A stretch of DNA of 64,000 nt from Limnohabitans sp. Rim8 (GCF_945901735.1 NZ_CAMDLM010000017.1:1-64000); one strand, 5' to 3'. Shown: positions 7,815-16,827, counted from the first letter of the stretch. The notes: generated from the sequence alone by a model not told the origin. Program-made: numbers and translations.

Positions 7815-8723
7815 TCATCCGGTCACGTAGAGCCTTCGAGAGTGCGTCCGCAGGAGCTCGACACACCGATCAACAATCGGCGACACCTCGTCGCTGCGAC
7901 GATAGAGCGCAATCCTGCGTTGGAAGCGCGCCTGTTCCGCGCTGAAGGTAGTCAGCCCTCGTGCTTGCGGCGTCCGAGTCGCTGCCTCGCCGAACAACGT
8001 CAGGAAGTCCGTCCCGGGCAACATGGGCCAGATCTGCGACACAGACTCGGAGACCTCCAACGCGACGACCGGTGGTGGTGCGCCCGCCTCGGCCAGTCGC
8101 TCCTCAAGTGCGCGGCGAACCATCGCCCCGGGCCCAGGCAAGATCCATCGGTAGTCGCTGAGCGCGGCCAGTGAGAACTTCCGACGCTGCAACGGGTGGC
8201 CACTGCGTGCCACGATGACGATGTCGTCGTCGAACAGCGATTCGGACAAGAATCCTGCTCCGACTTGCGACGTAGAAGCGCAGACCACCAAATCGTAGTC
8301 GCCTTTCGAGAGGCCACGCAGAAGCGCGTCCCCGAGTCCCAGATTCAGGCGAATCTGCGCGAGCGGGCGCCCCTGGAGCAGTTCCATCGCGACCGGCGCG
8401 ACCAGCTGTTGAATGTACTGGGTCGACGCCCCAATCCGCAGGACGCTCAAGGAGCCGAGCTGGATGGCCGCGGCCTCACGCACCGCTTCGGCCAGTCCCT
8501 GGTGGGCCAGTTGTGCCCTGCCTTGAAAGCGCCTGGCAACTTCAGTCAGCCGCATCCCGCGGGGGCCCCGCTCGAAGAGCTCGAATCCGACCTCGCTCTC
8601 GAGGCGCTTGATCGCCTTGGTGATCGTCGGCTGCGGCACATCCAGGTCCATGGACGCGCGTCGAACACCGCCGCTCGCGGCGACGGCGAAGAAGAGGTCG
8701 AGATCGTCCAGTCTGATGCCCAT
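7815..8723 (-). CDS. LysR-family transcriptional regulator
   Basis: A 302-residue LTTR. The N-terminal winged HTH occupies residues 4-62 (LDDLDLFFAVAASGGVRRAS, then PQPTITKAIKRLESEVGFEL). The C-terminal periplasmic-binding-like effector domain starts near residue 92. It is divergently transcribed from the 8880-15119 cluster with a 156-bp shared intergenic region holding two inverted repeats, the classical LTTR arrangement, so it most likely activates that cluster in response to its substrate or an intermediate. The inducer cannot be predicted from sequence. Confidence 0.93.
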   Translation of the reverse strand: MGIRLDDLDLFFAVAASGGVRRASMDLDVPQPTITKAIKRLESEVGFELFERGPRGMRLTEVARRFQGRAQLAHQGLAEAVREAAAIQLGSLSVLRIGASTQYIQQLVAPVAMELLQGRPLAQIRLNLGLGDALLRGLSKGDYDLVVCASTSQVGAGFLSESLFDDDIVIVARSGHPLQRRKFSLAALSDYRWILPGPGAMVRRALEERLAEAGAPPPVVALEVSESVSQIWPMLPGTDFLTLFGEAATRTPQARGLTTFSAEQARFQRRIALYRRSDEVSPIVDRCVELLRTHSRRLYVTG

Positions 8724-8772
8724 TGCGCCCCCGAATCAATTGCGGCTCACCCGCCAAAGTGCGAAGCGTTCC

Positions 8773-8810
8773 GATTCCAAAGTGTAATCGCATTCCTTTC
8801 GATTGGAATC
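8773..8810. promoter_or_regulatory. Inverted repeat, candidate LysR binding site
   Basis: GATTCCAA at 8773-8780 and TTGGAATC at 8803-8810 are exact reverse complements separated by 22 bases, inside the lysR/8880 intergenic region. LTTR recognition and activation sites are often such dyads. Confidence 0.5.
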
Positions 8811-8830
8811 CCAGCTGGAGGCCCTGCGGA

Positions 8831-8850
8831 CTATGCTTTCTAATGCATAG
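8831..8850. promoter_or_regulatory. Second inverted repeat upstream of the 8880 gene
   Basis: CTATGC (8831-8836) and GCATAG (8845-8850) pair exactly around an 8-base AT-rich centre, 30 bp before the start codon at 8880. It could be a LysR activation half-site, a promoter-overlapping operator, or a leader hairpin just ahead of the GGAGG at 8865-8869. Confidence 0.4.
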
Positions 8851-8879
8851 AGGTCAGTAAAGATGGAGGTTAGTAAGAC

Positions 8880-10172
8880 ATGGTGAGGCTCTCGGATCTG
8901 TCGAGGTATGACCGCGACCATGTGCTGATGAAGCAGCTCCCGCCGCTCGAGCCTTTCTCCTGGGTCGAGCGCCCCAAACCGGTCAGCGAGATGCGGTTCG
9001 CCGTGATCACGACCGCCGGACTTCACGTCCGGGGCGAAGAAAACTTCGAACTGTCAGATGCTTCCTACCGTGTCATTGCCAGCGACCAGGACACGGCCAA
9101 GCTCATCATGTCGCACGTGTCGACGAATTTCGATCGGTCCGGATTTCGTGATGACGTGAATGTCGTCTTCCCGCTTGACCGGTTTCGTGAACTCGCGGCG
9201 GACGGTGTGATCGGCGGTCTGGCTTCGGCGCACTATAGTTTCATGGGCGGCGGGCTGATGCCGGACGCGTACGAGACATCGGTGCGCTCGCTCGCTTCCC
9301 TTCTCAAACGCGACGGTGTGGACGCGGTGTTCATCACACCGGTTTGCCCAAACTGCACGCGTGCCACCTGCGCCATCGCGCACTATCTTGAGTCCGAAGG
9401 CATCCTGACCACGGGCATTGCACTGGTCCGCGAAAATGCCACAGCGCTTCGGCCACCACGCCTCCTGTGGGTCACATTCCCATTTGGGTACCCGCTCGGC
9501 AAGCCCAATGATCCGGCCTTCCAACGCCGGGTGATTGAGGCGGGCCTCGACCTTCTCAATCGATCGTCCGGCCCCGTCCTGGAAGACTGCGCAGATGAGT
9601 TGCCACCGATCGATCTTGAGTCGGTCGACGCCTGCCCGGTCAATTTCTCCCAACCTGGGCGGAATGCGTCCACCTGGCGTGCGCGGTTGGCCAACGAGCG
9701 GATGCTGCTCCAGCCCTGGTATGAGATGAGCCTTCGTCGTCGCGGACGGACCATGGTCGGACTGTCCCGGGACGGAATTGGCGACATCCTCGACATGGTC
9801 GGAAGCTGGCTCGACGACCGCAAACAACCCTTTCCCAAGACCAAGGTTTTCAAGTTCGGGATCGAAGATGCGAAAGCCTGGTACAGCGAAGCGCTCAGCG
9901 CCCAGCCGGGCGAATATGGTCCAGGTCAGGTCGAGCGCGTTCTGTACCACGAGACGGTGCTCGGCGCTGCGTTGAAGGAGTACTTCAACCATTTCGCCAC
10001 CGACCCCAAGACGATCATTACGGCGCGCCTGATTGCCCCGCGATGGGCGATGGAAGCCTCGACTGGAGCGGGCGCCATCGACAAGCACGGAAACCTGGTG
10101 GAACAGCCGGCAGCCAAGGCCATGCGCGAAGCTGAACAGCACGACGCCGGCAAAGGAGACTCACATGATTGA
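8880..10172 (+). CDS. GrdB-related (glycine/sarcosine/betaine reductase B-like) protein, Cys form
   Basis: A 430-residue protein of the family annotated as glycine/sarcosine/betaine reductase selenoprotein B-like. Telltale segments are SHVSTNFDRSGFRDDVNVVF (about 78-97), GLASAHYSFMG (113-123) and ITPVCPNCTRATCAIAHYL (152-170). Where true GrdB carries selenocysteine before the downstream cysteines, this protein has Cys156, with Cys159 and Cys164 following, and there is no in-frame UGA. The start is ATG 8880 after GGAGG at 8865-8869. Its TGA overlaps the next gene by 8 bp. In aerobic proteobacteria the activity of these homologues is not established; a reductive C-N or C-X bond cleavage or a cofactor role is conceivable. 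Family call fairly sure, function unknown. Confidence 0.8.
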   Translation: MVRLSDLSRYDRDHVLMKQLPPLEPFSWVERPKPVSEMRFAVITTAGLHVRGEENFELSDASYRVIASDQDTAKLIMSHVSTNFDRSGFRDDVNVVFPLDRFRELAADGVIGGLASAHYSFMGGGLMPDAYETSVRSLASLLKRDGVDAVFITPVCPNCTRATCAIAHYLESEGILTTGIALVRENATALRPPRLLWVTFPFGYPLGKPNDPAFQRRVIEAGLDLLNRSSGPVLEDCADELPPIDLESVDACPVNFSQPGRNASTWRARLANERMLLQPWYEMSLRRRGRTMVGLSRDGIGDILDMVGSWLDDRKQPFPKTKVFKFGIEDAKAWYSEALSAQPGEYGPGQVERVLYHETVLGAALKEYFNHFATDPKTIITARLIAPRWAMEASTGAGAIDKHGNLVEQPAAKAMREAEQHDAGKGDSHD

Positions 10173-11007
10173 AATCAAACCGATTCGCGAGGGCTTTGGC
10201 GCGGATGTTTCCAGTGTCGACCTGGCCAACATCACGGACCAGGAGTTCGAGGTCATCTACAAGGCCTGGCTCGACTATGGCGTTTTGCGCTTCAGGGGCC
10301 AGACCCTCGACAAGGCCGGTCTTCAGGCCTTCAGCCAGCGATTCGGTCCGCTTGAGCAAATCCCGATCGGCCGGATGAGCGTAGAACGCCGCGCCAAAAT
10401 CGACAACCTCTACGTGACAGCGATCTCCAATATCGTCGTGAACGGCAAGCCGATCGGCGGGCTGGGCAGTGGCGAGGCCGAATGGCACTCGGACATGACT
10501 TATCTCGACAACCCGCCGCCTGCAAGCGTGTTGCTTGGAGTCACGATCCCGCCGCATGGTGGGGACACCTTTTTTGTCGACCAGCGCGCCGCCTATGAGC
10601 GCTTGCCTGACGCGCTGAAGGCGCGGATCGAAGGGCTGACCCTCAAGCACGACGCCGCCCATACCAGCGTCGGCGAGTTGCGGACTGGCTTCGAACCTTT
10701 CGACGACCCGCGAGACGCGCCGGGAGCAGTCCACCCGATCGTTCGTGAGCACAGCGAGACCGGCGCGAAGTGCCTCTATCTGGGCCGTCGGGACTGGGCC
10801 TACATCCCGGGCTTGTCGCTCGAGGACAGCGAAGCACTGCTCGACGAACTCTGGAGCCATGCCATCCCCGAAGACGTCATCGTTGAGCAGAACTGGACGC
10901 CAGGCGACGTGATCATCTGGGACAACCGGCGCTGCCTGCACCGGCGCTCGGAGATCGATCCGACGACACAGAGACTGCTACTGCGGTGCCAAGTATTGGC
11001 GCGCTAG
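10165..11007 (+). CDS. TauD/TfdA-family Fe(II)/2-oxoglutarate dioxygenase
   Basis: A 280-residue dioxygenase beginning MIEIKPIREGFGADVSSVDL, typical of TauD/TfdA enzymes. The facial triad is complete: H108 and D110 in EWHSDMTYL and distal H259 in RRCLHRRS, with R270 placed to bind 2-oxoglutarate. Such enzymes hydroxylate a carbon next to a sulfonate, ether, amine or halogen and so release the heteroatom group. GGAG precedes ATG 10165, and the gene overlaps the GrdB-like gene by 8 bp, so the two are likely translated together and act on the same substrate or on successive intermediates. The substrate is unknown. Confidence 0.92.
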   Translation: MIEIKPIREGFGADVSSVDLANITDQEFEVIYKAWLDYGVLRFRGQTLDKAGLQAFSQRFGPLEQIPIGRMSVERRAKIDNLYVTAISNIVVNGKPIGGLGSGEAEWHSDMTYLDNPPPASVLLGVTIPPHGGDTFFVDQRAAYERLPDALKARIEGLTLKHDAAHTSVGELRTGFEPFDDPRDAPGAVHPIVREHSETGAKCLYLGRRDWAYIPGLSLEDSEALLDELWSHAIPEDVIVEQNWTPGDVIIWDNRRCLHRRSEIDPTTQRLLLRCQVLAR

Positions 11008-11077
11008 ACGGCCTCCGCCCGCTATGGCGGGTGATGCAGGCGACAGGGCCGAATCGACTTTATACAAGGAGACTGTC

Positions 11078-12052
11078 ATGACCTTCACCCGCCGCCAGAC
11101 TCTTGGCTTGGCCGCTGCCGCGCTGCTCACCGGCCCTGTCTCGGCCCAGACCGGCGACTGGCCGAGCCGTCCCATCACGCTGATCATTCCCTTCCTTCCA
11201 GGCACCTCACCGGACATCACGATGCGCCCCTTGGTTGAGGCGATGGGGGCGACCCTGAAGCAGCCCATCGTCGTCGAGAACCGGGCCGGGGCCGCTGGGA
11301 GCCTGGGAGCCCAACTCGCCGCACGCGCCGCACCTGATGGCTACACCTGGATGTATGCCGCCAATGTGCATGCGGCGACAATGCGCATGCGCAAGAATCC
11401 AGGCTTCGACATCCTGAAGGATTTCACCATGGTCGGACGCACTGGCACGGCCGAGATGCTGCTGGTGGCGCCGGTCAATTCTGGCCTGAAGACTTTGAAG
11501 GACTTGGTCGACCTGGCGCGCAAGAACCCGGGCAAGCTGAACTTCGCATCGGGCGGCCCGGGTTCGCCAGCGCATCTGGCGGCCGAATTGATGCTCAGCA
11601 CCGCCGGAGTGACGGCCACCCACATCCCTTTCAAGGGTGCATCGGAGTCGCTCACGGCCGTGATAGGCAAGCAGGTCGACTTCGCGATGATCTTCACCTC
11701 GGTAGCACTGCCGCAAGTGAAGGCCGGCAAGGTCGCCGTGCTGGGCATCACGTCGGGCACACGCAATCCGATAGTCTCCGATGTGCTGACGCTGGTCGAG
11801 CAGGGTTTGGCCGGCGTCGAGGTGACCGGCTTCGGCGGTCTGGCCGTGCCAGCGGGCACGCCACCTGCCATCGTCAATCGCATCTGGGAGGTGATGCGCG
11901 AAGCCTTGGCCCGTCCGGACATTCGCGCCAAGATGGAAGCTCAAGGTAACCCGCCCAGACCGGCCGGCCCCGAGGAGTTCGCGGCGGCAATGCGCGCCGA
12001 GATCGTGCTGACCGAAAGGATGATGAAGGTGGCGCGAATTGAAGCAGAGTAG
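11078..12052 (+). CDS. Bug-family tripartite tricarboxylate transporter receptor (TctC-like)
   Basis: A 324-residue periplasmic solute-binding protein. The signal peptide TFTRRQTLGLAAAALLTGPVSAQ has a twin-arginine-like start and ends near residue 24. The Bug-family landmarks DWPSRPITLIIPFLPGTSPD, VVENRAGAAGSLGAQLAARA and HIPFKGASESLTAVIGKQVD are all present. Start ATG 11078 is preceded by AAGGAG. The TctA/TctB membrane partners are not in the window, as is common for Bug proteins, which may share permeases or act as sensors. It probably binds the carboxylate that the cluster degrades. Confidence 0.94.
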   Translation: MTFTRRQTLGLAAAALLTGPVSAQTGDWPSRPITLIIPFLPGTSPDITMRPLVEAMGATLKQPIVVENRAGAAGSLGAQLAARAAPDGYTWMYAANVHAATMRMRKNPGFDILKDFTMVGRTGTAEMLLVAPVNSGLKTLKDLVDLARKNPGKLNFASGGPGSPAHLAAELMLSTAGVTATHIPFKGASESLTAVIGKQVDFAMIFTSVALPQVKAGKVAVLGITSGTRNPIVSDVLTLVEQGLAGVEVTGFGGLAVPAGTPPAIVNRIWEVMREALARPDIRAKMEAQGNPPRPAGPEEFAAAMRAEIVLTERMMKVARIEAE

Positions 12053-12230
12053 CCATGGACGCTGCCGACGCCCGAACAACGGGCAATGCCAGCCCTGCGG
12101 CCGGACCTGACCGGGGGCCCATGCGTATGTCCGACGGCCGACATCGACCACGCCATGCTGCGCTCTTGCGTCGAAATGTCTTTGGTCAAGGACCATGTTG
12201 CCTGAACACTTCACTCCGAGAGGAACACCG

Positions 12231-13790
12231 ATGACTCAAGCCAGCGCCGAACGCAGCGGAGCCGTGGCCCTTGTCCAGACCTTCGTCGAAGCAGGTGTCA
12301 AGGTTTGCTTTGCCAATCCGGGCACCTCCGAGATGCACTTTGTCGCTGCGCTCGACACCAACCCCGAGATGCGGTGCGTGTTAGGCCTCTTTGAAGGCGT
12401 TGTCACGGGGGCAGCCGACGGCTATGGACGGATGACCGGCACGCCGGCCGCGACGCTGCTGCATCTGGGCCCTGGTCTGGCCAATGGTTTGGCCAATTTG
12501 CACAACGCCAAGAAGGCGTTCACACCGCTGGTCAACGTGGTCGGTGACCATGCCAGCTATCACCGCAAGTTCGATGCGCCCCTAACCTCCAACATCGAAG
12601 GCATAGCTGCGCCGGTTTCGGGCTGGGTACGAGCATCCAGGTCTGCCGATGAGGTCGGCGCAGATGGATCGGCTGCGATCCAGGCGGCCTTGTCACCCCC
12701 GGGCCAAGTGGCCACACTGATCCTGCCTGCCGACACGGCTTGGAATACGACCCGCCGCCTCTCCTCGCCTGTGCAGCGACCCATCCCAGCCGCGTTTGAT
12801 CCCGCGCATGTGGACGCCACGGCGAAGGTGCTGCGTGGCGGCGAACCGGCTGTCATGCTTATCAACGGTCGGCTGGATGCGGGCCGGCTCGTTCTAGCAC
12901 AGCGCATTGCCAAGGCCAGCGGTGCTCGACTCATCACCGACACCTTCGTATCGCGGCAACAGCGAGGGGCCGGCCGGGTCAGTCCGATTCGACTGCCCTA
13001 TTTCGGGGAGCAGGCGGCGGAAGTATTGGCGGGTACGCGGCATCTGATCTTGGTGGGCACCCAGGCGCCCGTGACCTTCTTTGCCTACCCTGGGAAACCC
13101 TATTGGCTTACGCCCGATAGATGCGCGCTGCACACTTTGGTCGAACGCGAGGCAGACGTCGACGGCGCGCTGGATGCACTCGGCCAGGCCTTGTCCATCC
13201 AGGCAACCAAGGCTGACCTTGCGCCGCTCGAACGTTCGCCGTTGGCCAGCGGTGGTCTCAACCCGAAAACCATCGCCGCTGCGGTTTCGCACTACTTGCC
13301 TGACAACGCCATCGTGGTGGACGAAGGTGGCACGTCAGGCGCAGCCACAAGCGCCGCGACCCGCACGGCGCCGCCCCATGATTGGCTGCAGTTGACTGGC
13401 GGCTCGATCGGGTATGCCATGCCCACGGCCACTGGTGCGGCCATCGCCTGCCCCGACCGAAGGGTGATCTGCCTCCAGGGCGACGGTGGAGGCATGTACA
13501 CCTTGCAGGCATTGTGGACACAGGCGCGCGAGCAACTCGACATCACCACCATCATCTTCGCCAACCGAAAGTACAGCATTCTTCAGGTCGAGTTGGCGCG
13601 TGTGGGCGCCAGGCCGGGTCCGAAGGCCACAAGCATGCTGGAGCTCACCAACCCTGAACTTTCATGGGTGCAGATGGCGCAAGGCATGGGGGTTGCCGCA
13701 TGGCGCGCGACGAGTGCCGACGAGTTCAACGCCGCCTTGGCGGCCGCATTGCGAACGCGTGGACCGTCTCTGATCGAGGCGATGATCTGA
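12231..13790 (+). CDS. Thiamine-diphosphate-dependent enzyme (acetolactate synthase large-subunit-like)
   Basis: A 519-residue ThDP enzyme of the acetolactate synthase/benzoylformate decarboxylase superfamily. Glu55 in GLFEGVVTGAADGYGRMTG is the cofactor-activating glutamate. The C-terminal ThDP/Mg motif begins with GDGGG at about 417 and ends at FANRKYS. It lacks an obvious FAD-type long central domain and has no small regulatory subunit beside it, so a true biosynthetic acetolactate synthase is unlikely; decarboxylation or carboligation of a 2-oxo acid is more probable. ATG 12231 follows GAGAGGAAC. It is flanked by the Bug and CoA-transferase genes in the LysR-linked cluster. Confidence 0.88.
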   Translation: MTQASAERSGAVALVQTFVEAGVKVCFANPGTSEMHFVAALDTNPEMRCVLGLFEGVVTGAADGYGRMTGTPAATLLHLGPGLANGLANLHNAKKAFTPLVNVVGDHASYHRKFDAPLTSNIEGIAAPVSGWVRASRSADEVGADGSAAIQAALSPPGQVATLILPADTAWNTTRRLSSPVQRPIPAAFDPAHVDATAKVLRGGEPAVMLINGRLDAGRLVLAQRIAKASGARLITDTFVSRQQRGAGRVSPIRLPYFGEQAAEVLAGTRHLILVGTQAPVTFFAYPGKPYWLTPDRCALHTLVEREADVDGALDALGQALSIQATKADLAPLERSPLASGGLNPKTIAAAVSHYLPDNAIVVDEGGTSGAATSAATRTAPPHDWLQLTGGSIGYAMPTATGAAIACPDRRVICLQGDGGGMYTLQALWTQAREQLDITTIIFANRKYSILQVELARVGARPGPKATSMLELTNPELSWVQMAQGMGVAAWRATSADEFNAALAAALRTRGPSLIEAMI

Positions 13791-13841
13791 GCTGGGCAGT
13801 GCTACTGATCGTGTCAATCAACTTCATTGAATGCCCGGACC

Positions 13842-15119
13842 ATGACGCAGCAATCCGATCCACATGCAGGCGCCGCCGGTGCCAGCCAAGAAGTCCACGG
13901 CCCCCTGCACGGCATCCGTGTGCTTGACCTGTCGAGGGTGTTTGCTGCCCCATGGTGCATGCAGATCCTGGGCGACATGGGGGCGGACATCATCAAGATC
14001 GAGCGGCCCGGCGTGGGCGACGAGTCGCGCCAATGGGGGCCGCCCTTCCTGAAGGACAAGGAGGGCAATGCGACACGCGAATCAGCCTATTTCATGTCGA
14101 CCAATCGCAACAAGCGGTCGGTGGCGGTGGATCTGTCCAACCCGCAGGGTCAGGCGTTGATACGCAAGATGGCTGAATCTGCAGACATCTGCATCGAGAA
14201 CTTCAAGGTGGGTGACCTGGCGCGCTACGGCCTCGACTATGCGTCGCTGGCGAAGATCAACCCACGCCTTATCTACTGCTCGGTGACAGGTTTTGGCCAA
14301 GACGGCCCTTGGGCTTCACGCCCCGGCTATGACTATCTGTTCCAGGGTTTGGGCGGGATCATGAGTGTCACCGGCGAGCGCGACGACAAGCCGGGCGGGG
14401 GCCCTCAGCGCGTGGGCCTGCCGTTGGTGGACCTGTTCACCGGCATGTATTCGACCGTCGCCATTTTGGGGGCCCTGCATCACCGCGATCAAACCAGTGA
14501 GGGACAACACATCGACATGTCGCTGTTCGCGACGGTCATGGCCGTCAGTTCCGGTCACTTGTCGAACTATCTGGTCGGCGGCAAGCTCCCTGGCCGTACT
14601 GGCAATGTGTCGCCGAACATTGGTCCGTACGGCGTGTACCCTTGCTCGGACGGCCTGCTCATCATAGCCAGCGCCAACCAGTCGCAGTTTGTGGCGCTCT
14701 GCAAGGCACTGGGGCATTCTGAATGGGCGAGCGACCCGCGTTTTGCCGACAACGGCGGACGAATGGCGCATCAAGAGGTGCTGTACGAACTCTTCGCGGA
14801 AGTGTTGAAGACGCGCACCCGTTCGGACTGGGAAGAGCTGTTCATGGAAGTGGGCGTGCCCGCTGGCCCCATCAATAACTACCAGCAGGCGCTTGACCAT
14901 CCGATGGCCAAGCACCAGAAGACCCGATTGAGCCTGAAGCATCCGTTGGGGGTCGAGGCACCCGGCATTGCGAGCCCGCTCAAGTTTTCAAAAACACCCG
15001 TGACCTATCGGCGCCCGCCACCGATGCTGGGCCAACACACCAGCGAAGTGCTCAATGAGATGGGCCTGGACCAGGCTGAGATCGATCAACTGGTCAAGAG
15101 CGGCGCCATCAGGCTATGA
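13842..15119 (+). CDS. CaiB/BaiF-family (class III) CoA-transferase
   Basis: About 425 residues of a class III CoA-transferase. The start of the fold (PLHGIRVLDLSRVFAAPWCM, then LGDMGADIIKIERPGVGD) and the NFKVGDLARYGLDYASLAKINP segment are typical. The catalytic Asp is expected in SRPGYDYLFQGLGG. ATG 13842 is preferred over an in-frame TTG at 13827. These enzymes move CoA between carboxylic acids by an aspartyl-CoA mechanism, so this gene probably activates the acid consumed or formed by the preceding ThDP enzyme or dioxygenase. It ends the LysR-linked cluster. Confidence 0.92.
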   Translation: MTQQSDPHAGAAGASQEVHGPLHGIRVLDLSRVFAAPWCMQILGDMGADIIKIERPGVGDESRQWGPPFLKDKEGNATRESAYFMSTNRNKRSVAVDLSNPQGQALIRKMAESADICIENFKVGDLARYGLDYASLAKINPRLIYCSVTGFGQDGPWASRPGYDYLFQGLGGIMSVTGERDDKPGGGPQRVGLPLVDLFTGMYSTVAILGALHHRDQTSEGQHIDMSLFATVMAVSSGHLSNYLVGGKLPGRTGNVSPNIGPYGVYPCSDGLLIIASANQSQFVALCKALGHSEWASDPRFADNGGRMAHQEVLYELFAEVLKTRTRSDWEELFMEVGVPAGPINNYQQALDHPMAKHQKTRLSLKHPLGVEAPGIASPLKFSKTPVTYRRPPPMLGQHTSEVLNEMGLDQAEIDQLVKSGAIRL

Positions 15120-15270
15120 ACAAGGGCGAGGGCACTGGCGGTCCGGCCGGGATCAAGCACCAGGGCCAGCAACGTCAAGGGTCGGCTGCGCCTTGGCGGC
15201 GTGAGCGTCCTGACGGCCAGGCCACGACGCTTGGCTCTGCCCAACCCACACCGGACCCATCGGAGTGCAA

Positions 15271-16384
15271 ATGAAAGCTGGCTACATCATCTTGGCCCTG
15301 CCTATGCCGGCCCTCGCCTCATCCTGCACGACCTTGGAAGGCGTGCAAGACATCATGCGCTACGAGATCAGTCTGGCGAGTTCTGATCAAGCAGACACAA
15401 CCGTGACCCAGGTGCAGAACAAGCTTCATGCGAGGGGGAGACGGGCCAGTCTCATGGTGGCCTTCTTTGGCTTGGATACCAAGCTGCCCAGGGTCGCTGA
15501 TCGAGGTGTTAGCCTAGGCGCTGGCGGTAAAGATGGAATGCCGGTCATCTTCTCGCATGAAGTCGACGTCAGCACCATGCAGGCTGGAGACTTAAAGGTC
15601 ACCACTGCTTCAGGGAAAATCGGTCAGGTTCTGTGTGCATCGCTTGCCCCTGCGGATTATCCGGGCGAGCTCAGAACGGCGCTGCTTGCAGGCGAGTTTG
15701 GCAGTCCGGAAGATCAGCCCGCAAAGGTGGAAATCTTGGGTAACATTCTTTCGATCGATCGGTCCGTCAACTTCAAGGGCGAGTCGATGGGTGTCTCCCG
15801 ACTGGAAGAAGGGGCGACCATTGTTTTCGCTGAGAGCGTTCCGAAAGATCGTTGGGATCTGGGCAAAACCGGCACTCGACTGAGATGGGGGGGGCGGTAC
15901 GGGATGCCCGTTGGGTGCCAAGAACGTGGTACGGGTCGTCTGGGCCGGGTGCGTTTCCAAACCCGGTGGCGATGAAGCCGACGACAAGGTGCGGGAGCAG
16001 TACAAGATGACTCTGAGGACGAGTAAGGGCGCTGCATCTGACGTGGTTCCGTTTGCGCTGGCCGATCAGAATAACTGCGACAACAACCATCTGCTTTGTC
16101 TGGATGCGGAAGGGACGCCCGAGTCCGTGTCCTTCCCGGCAGGCTTTCTGGCCGATCCCAGGGGTGATCTGAACCCGAACACGAGAGCAGCGATTTCGAA
16201 GTTGTTCGAAGGGAGATCGTTGTTGGCAACTGGCAGGTGTCGTCATTGCCTTGCGTGGCTTCGTGGCGTTCCATCTCTCTCCTCGCCGGCCGCCAAGCCA
16301 ATTCGCGCGACGGCAAAGCGATTGCATTCATCCAATCGAATCGCTGTGCCGATGACCAACATGCTTCCAGCGCTTGCACCTTAA
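15271..16384 (+). pseudogene. Frameshifted exported protein of unknown function
   Basis: The first frame from ATG 15271 encodes a signal-like start (MKAGYIILALPMPALASSC, a possible lipobox) and about 200 further residues, then turns unlikely (RYGMPVGCQERGTGRLG) and stops at 15975. A second frame, +1 relative, continues sensibly with GAKNVVRVVWAGCVSKPGG and FALADQNNCDNNHLLCLD, stopping at 16384. The switch falls at an 8-G run (15887-15894), so a single-base indel there would restore one protein of about 310-370 residues. Beyond about 16168 a third frame (to 16434) also looks partly coding, so a second lesion is possible. No known function; it follows the CoA-transferase after a 151-bp gap. Confidence 0.6.
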
Positions 16385-16827
16385 GGTATCGAGGAAACGG
16401 GGTTTTTGCCATTGAAAGGGTTGCGCTGCAGTGATGCCAAATTGCCGTGCAACCATCGAGACGGAGCTGCTGGGCTCGTTGGTTTGTCAGACGATTTCAA
16501 GCTTTTGCTCGGAGGTCCAGCACCAGCGGCGCTGAACGCTTGTCACCACTTCAACCCGAGAGGGCGTTGCTGAAGCCATAGTCATATCATGGTCTTATTC
16601 CTGTTTTTTAGTTTAAGGAATACCGACGCGACTGTGTTTCAGGGAGGCTAACTCACCGATATCAGGCGACAATACGTAGCACAGTGGGCCTGTTCGTTGC
16701 ACCCGTAGACTTACACCAGAACTTACACGGGCAGGTTTTGGCTGATTCAGTTAGTGATCGCTACCGTTGAAAGCCATTTAAACCCAACCATATAGACCAA
16801 GCCCTTGAAAAAACCTTACCACCGCGA
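16385..16827. other. Intergenic region between accessory block and core genes
   Basis: Apart from the uncertain third-frame tail up to 16434, no gene is visible. TATTCCT (16596-16602) and AGGAATA (16616-16622) form a 7-bp stem around an AT-rich loop with a T-run inside it, not after it, so it is not a standard terminator. ACTTACAC occurs twice near 16709-16727. By eye the composition is AT-richer than the block to the left. Confidence 0.5.

Noticed and set aside
9346-9378. Selenocysteine insertion in the GrdB-like gene
   Set aside because: There is no in-frame TGA before the normal stop; the position is encoded by a Cys codon.
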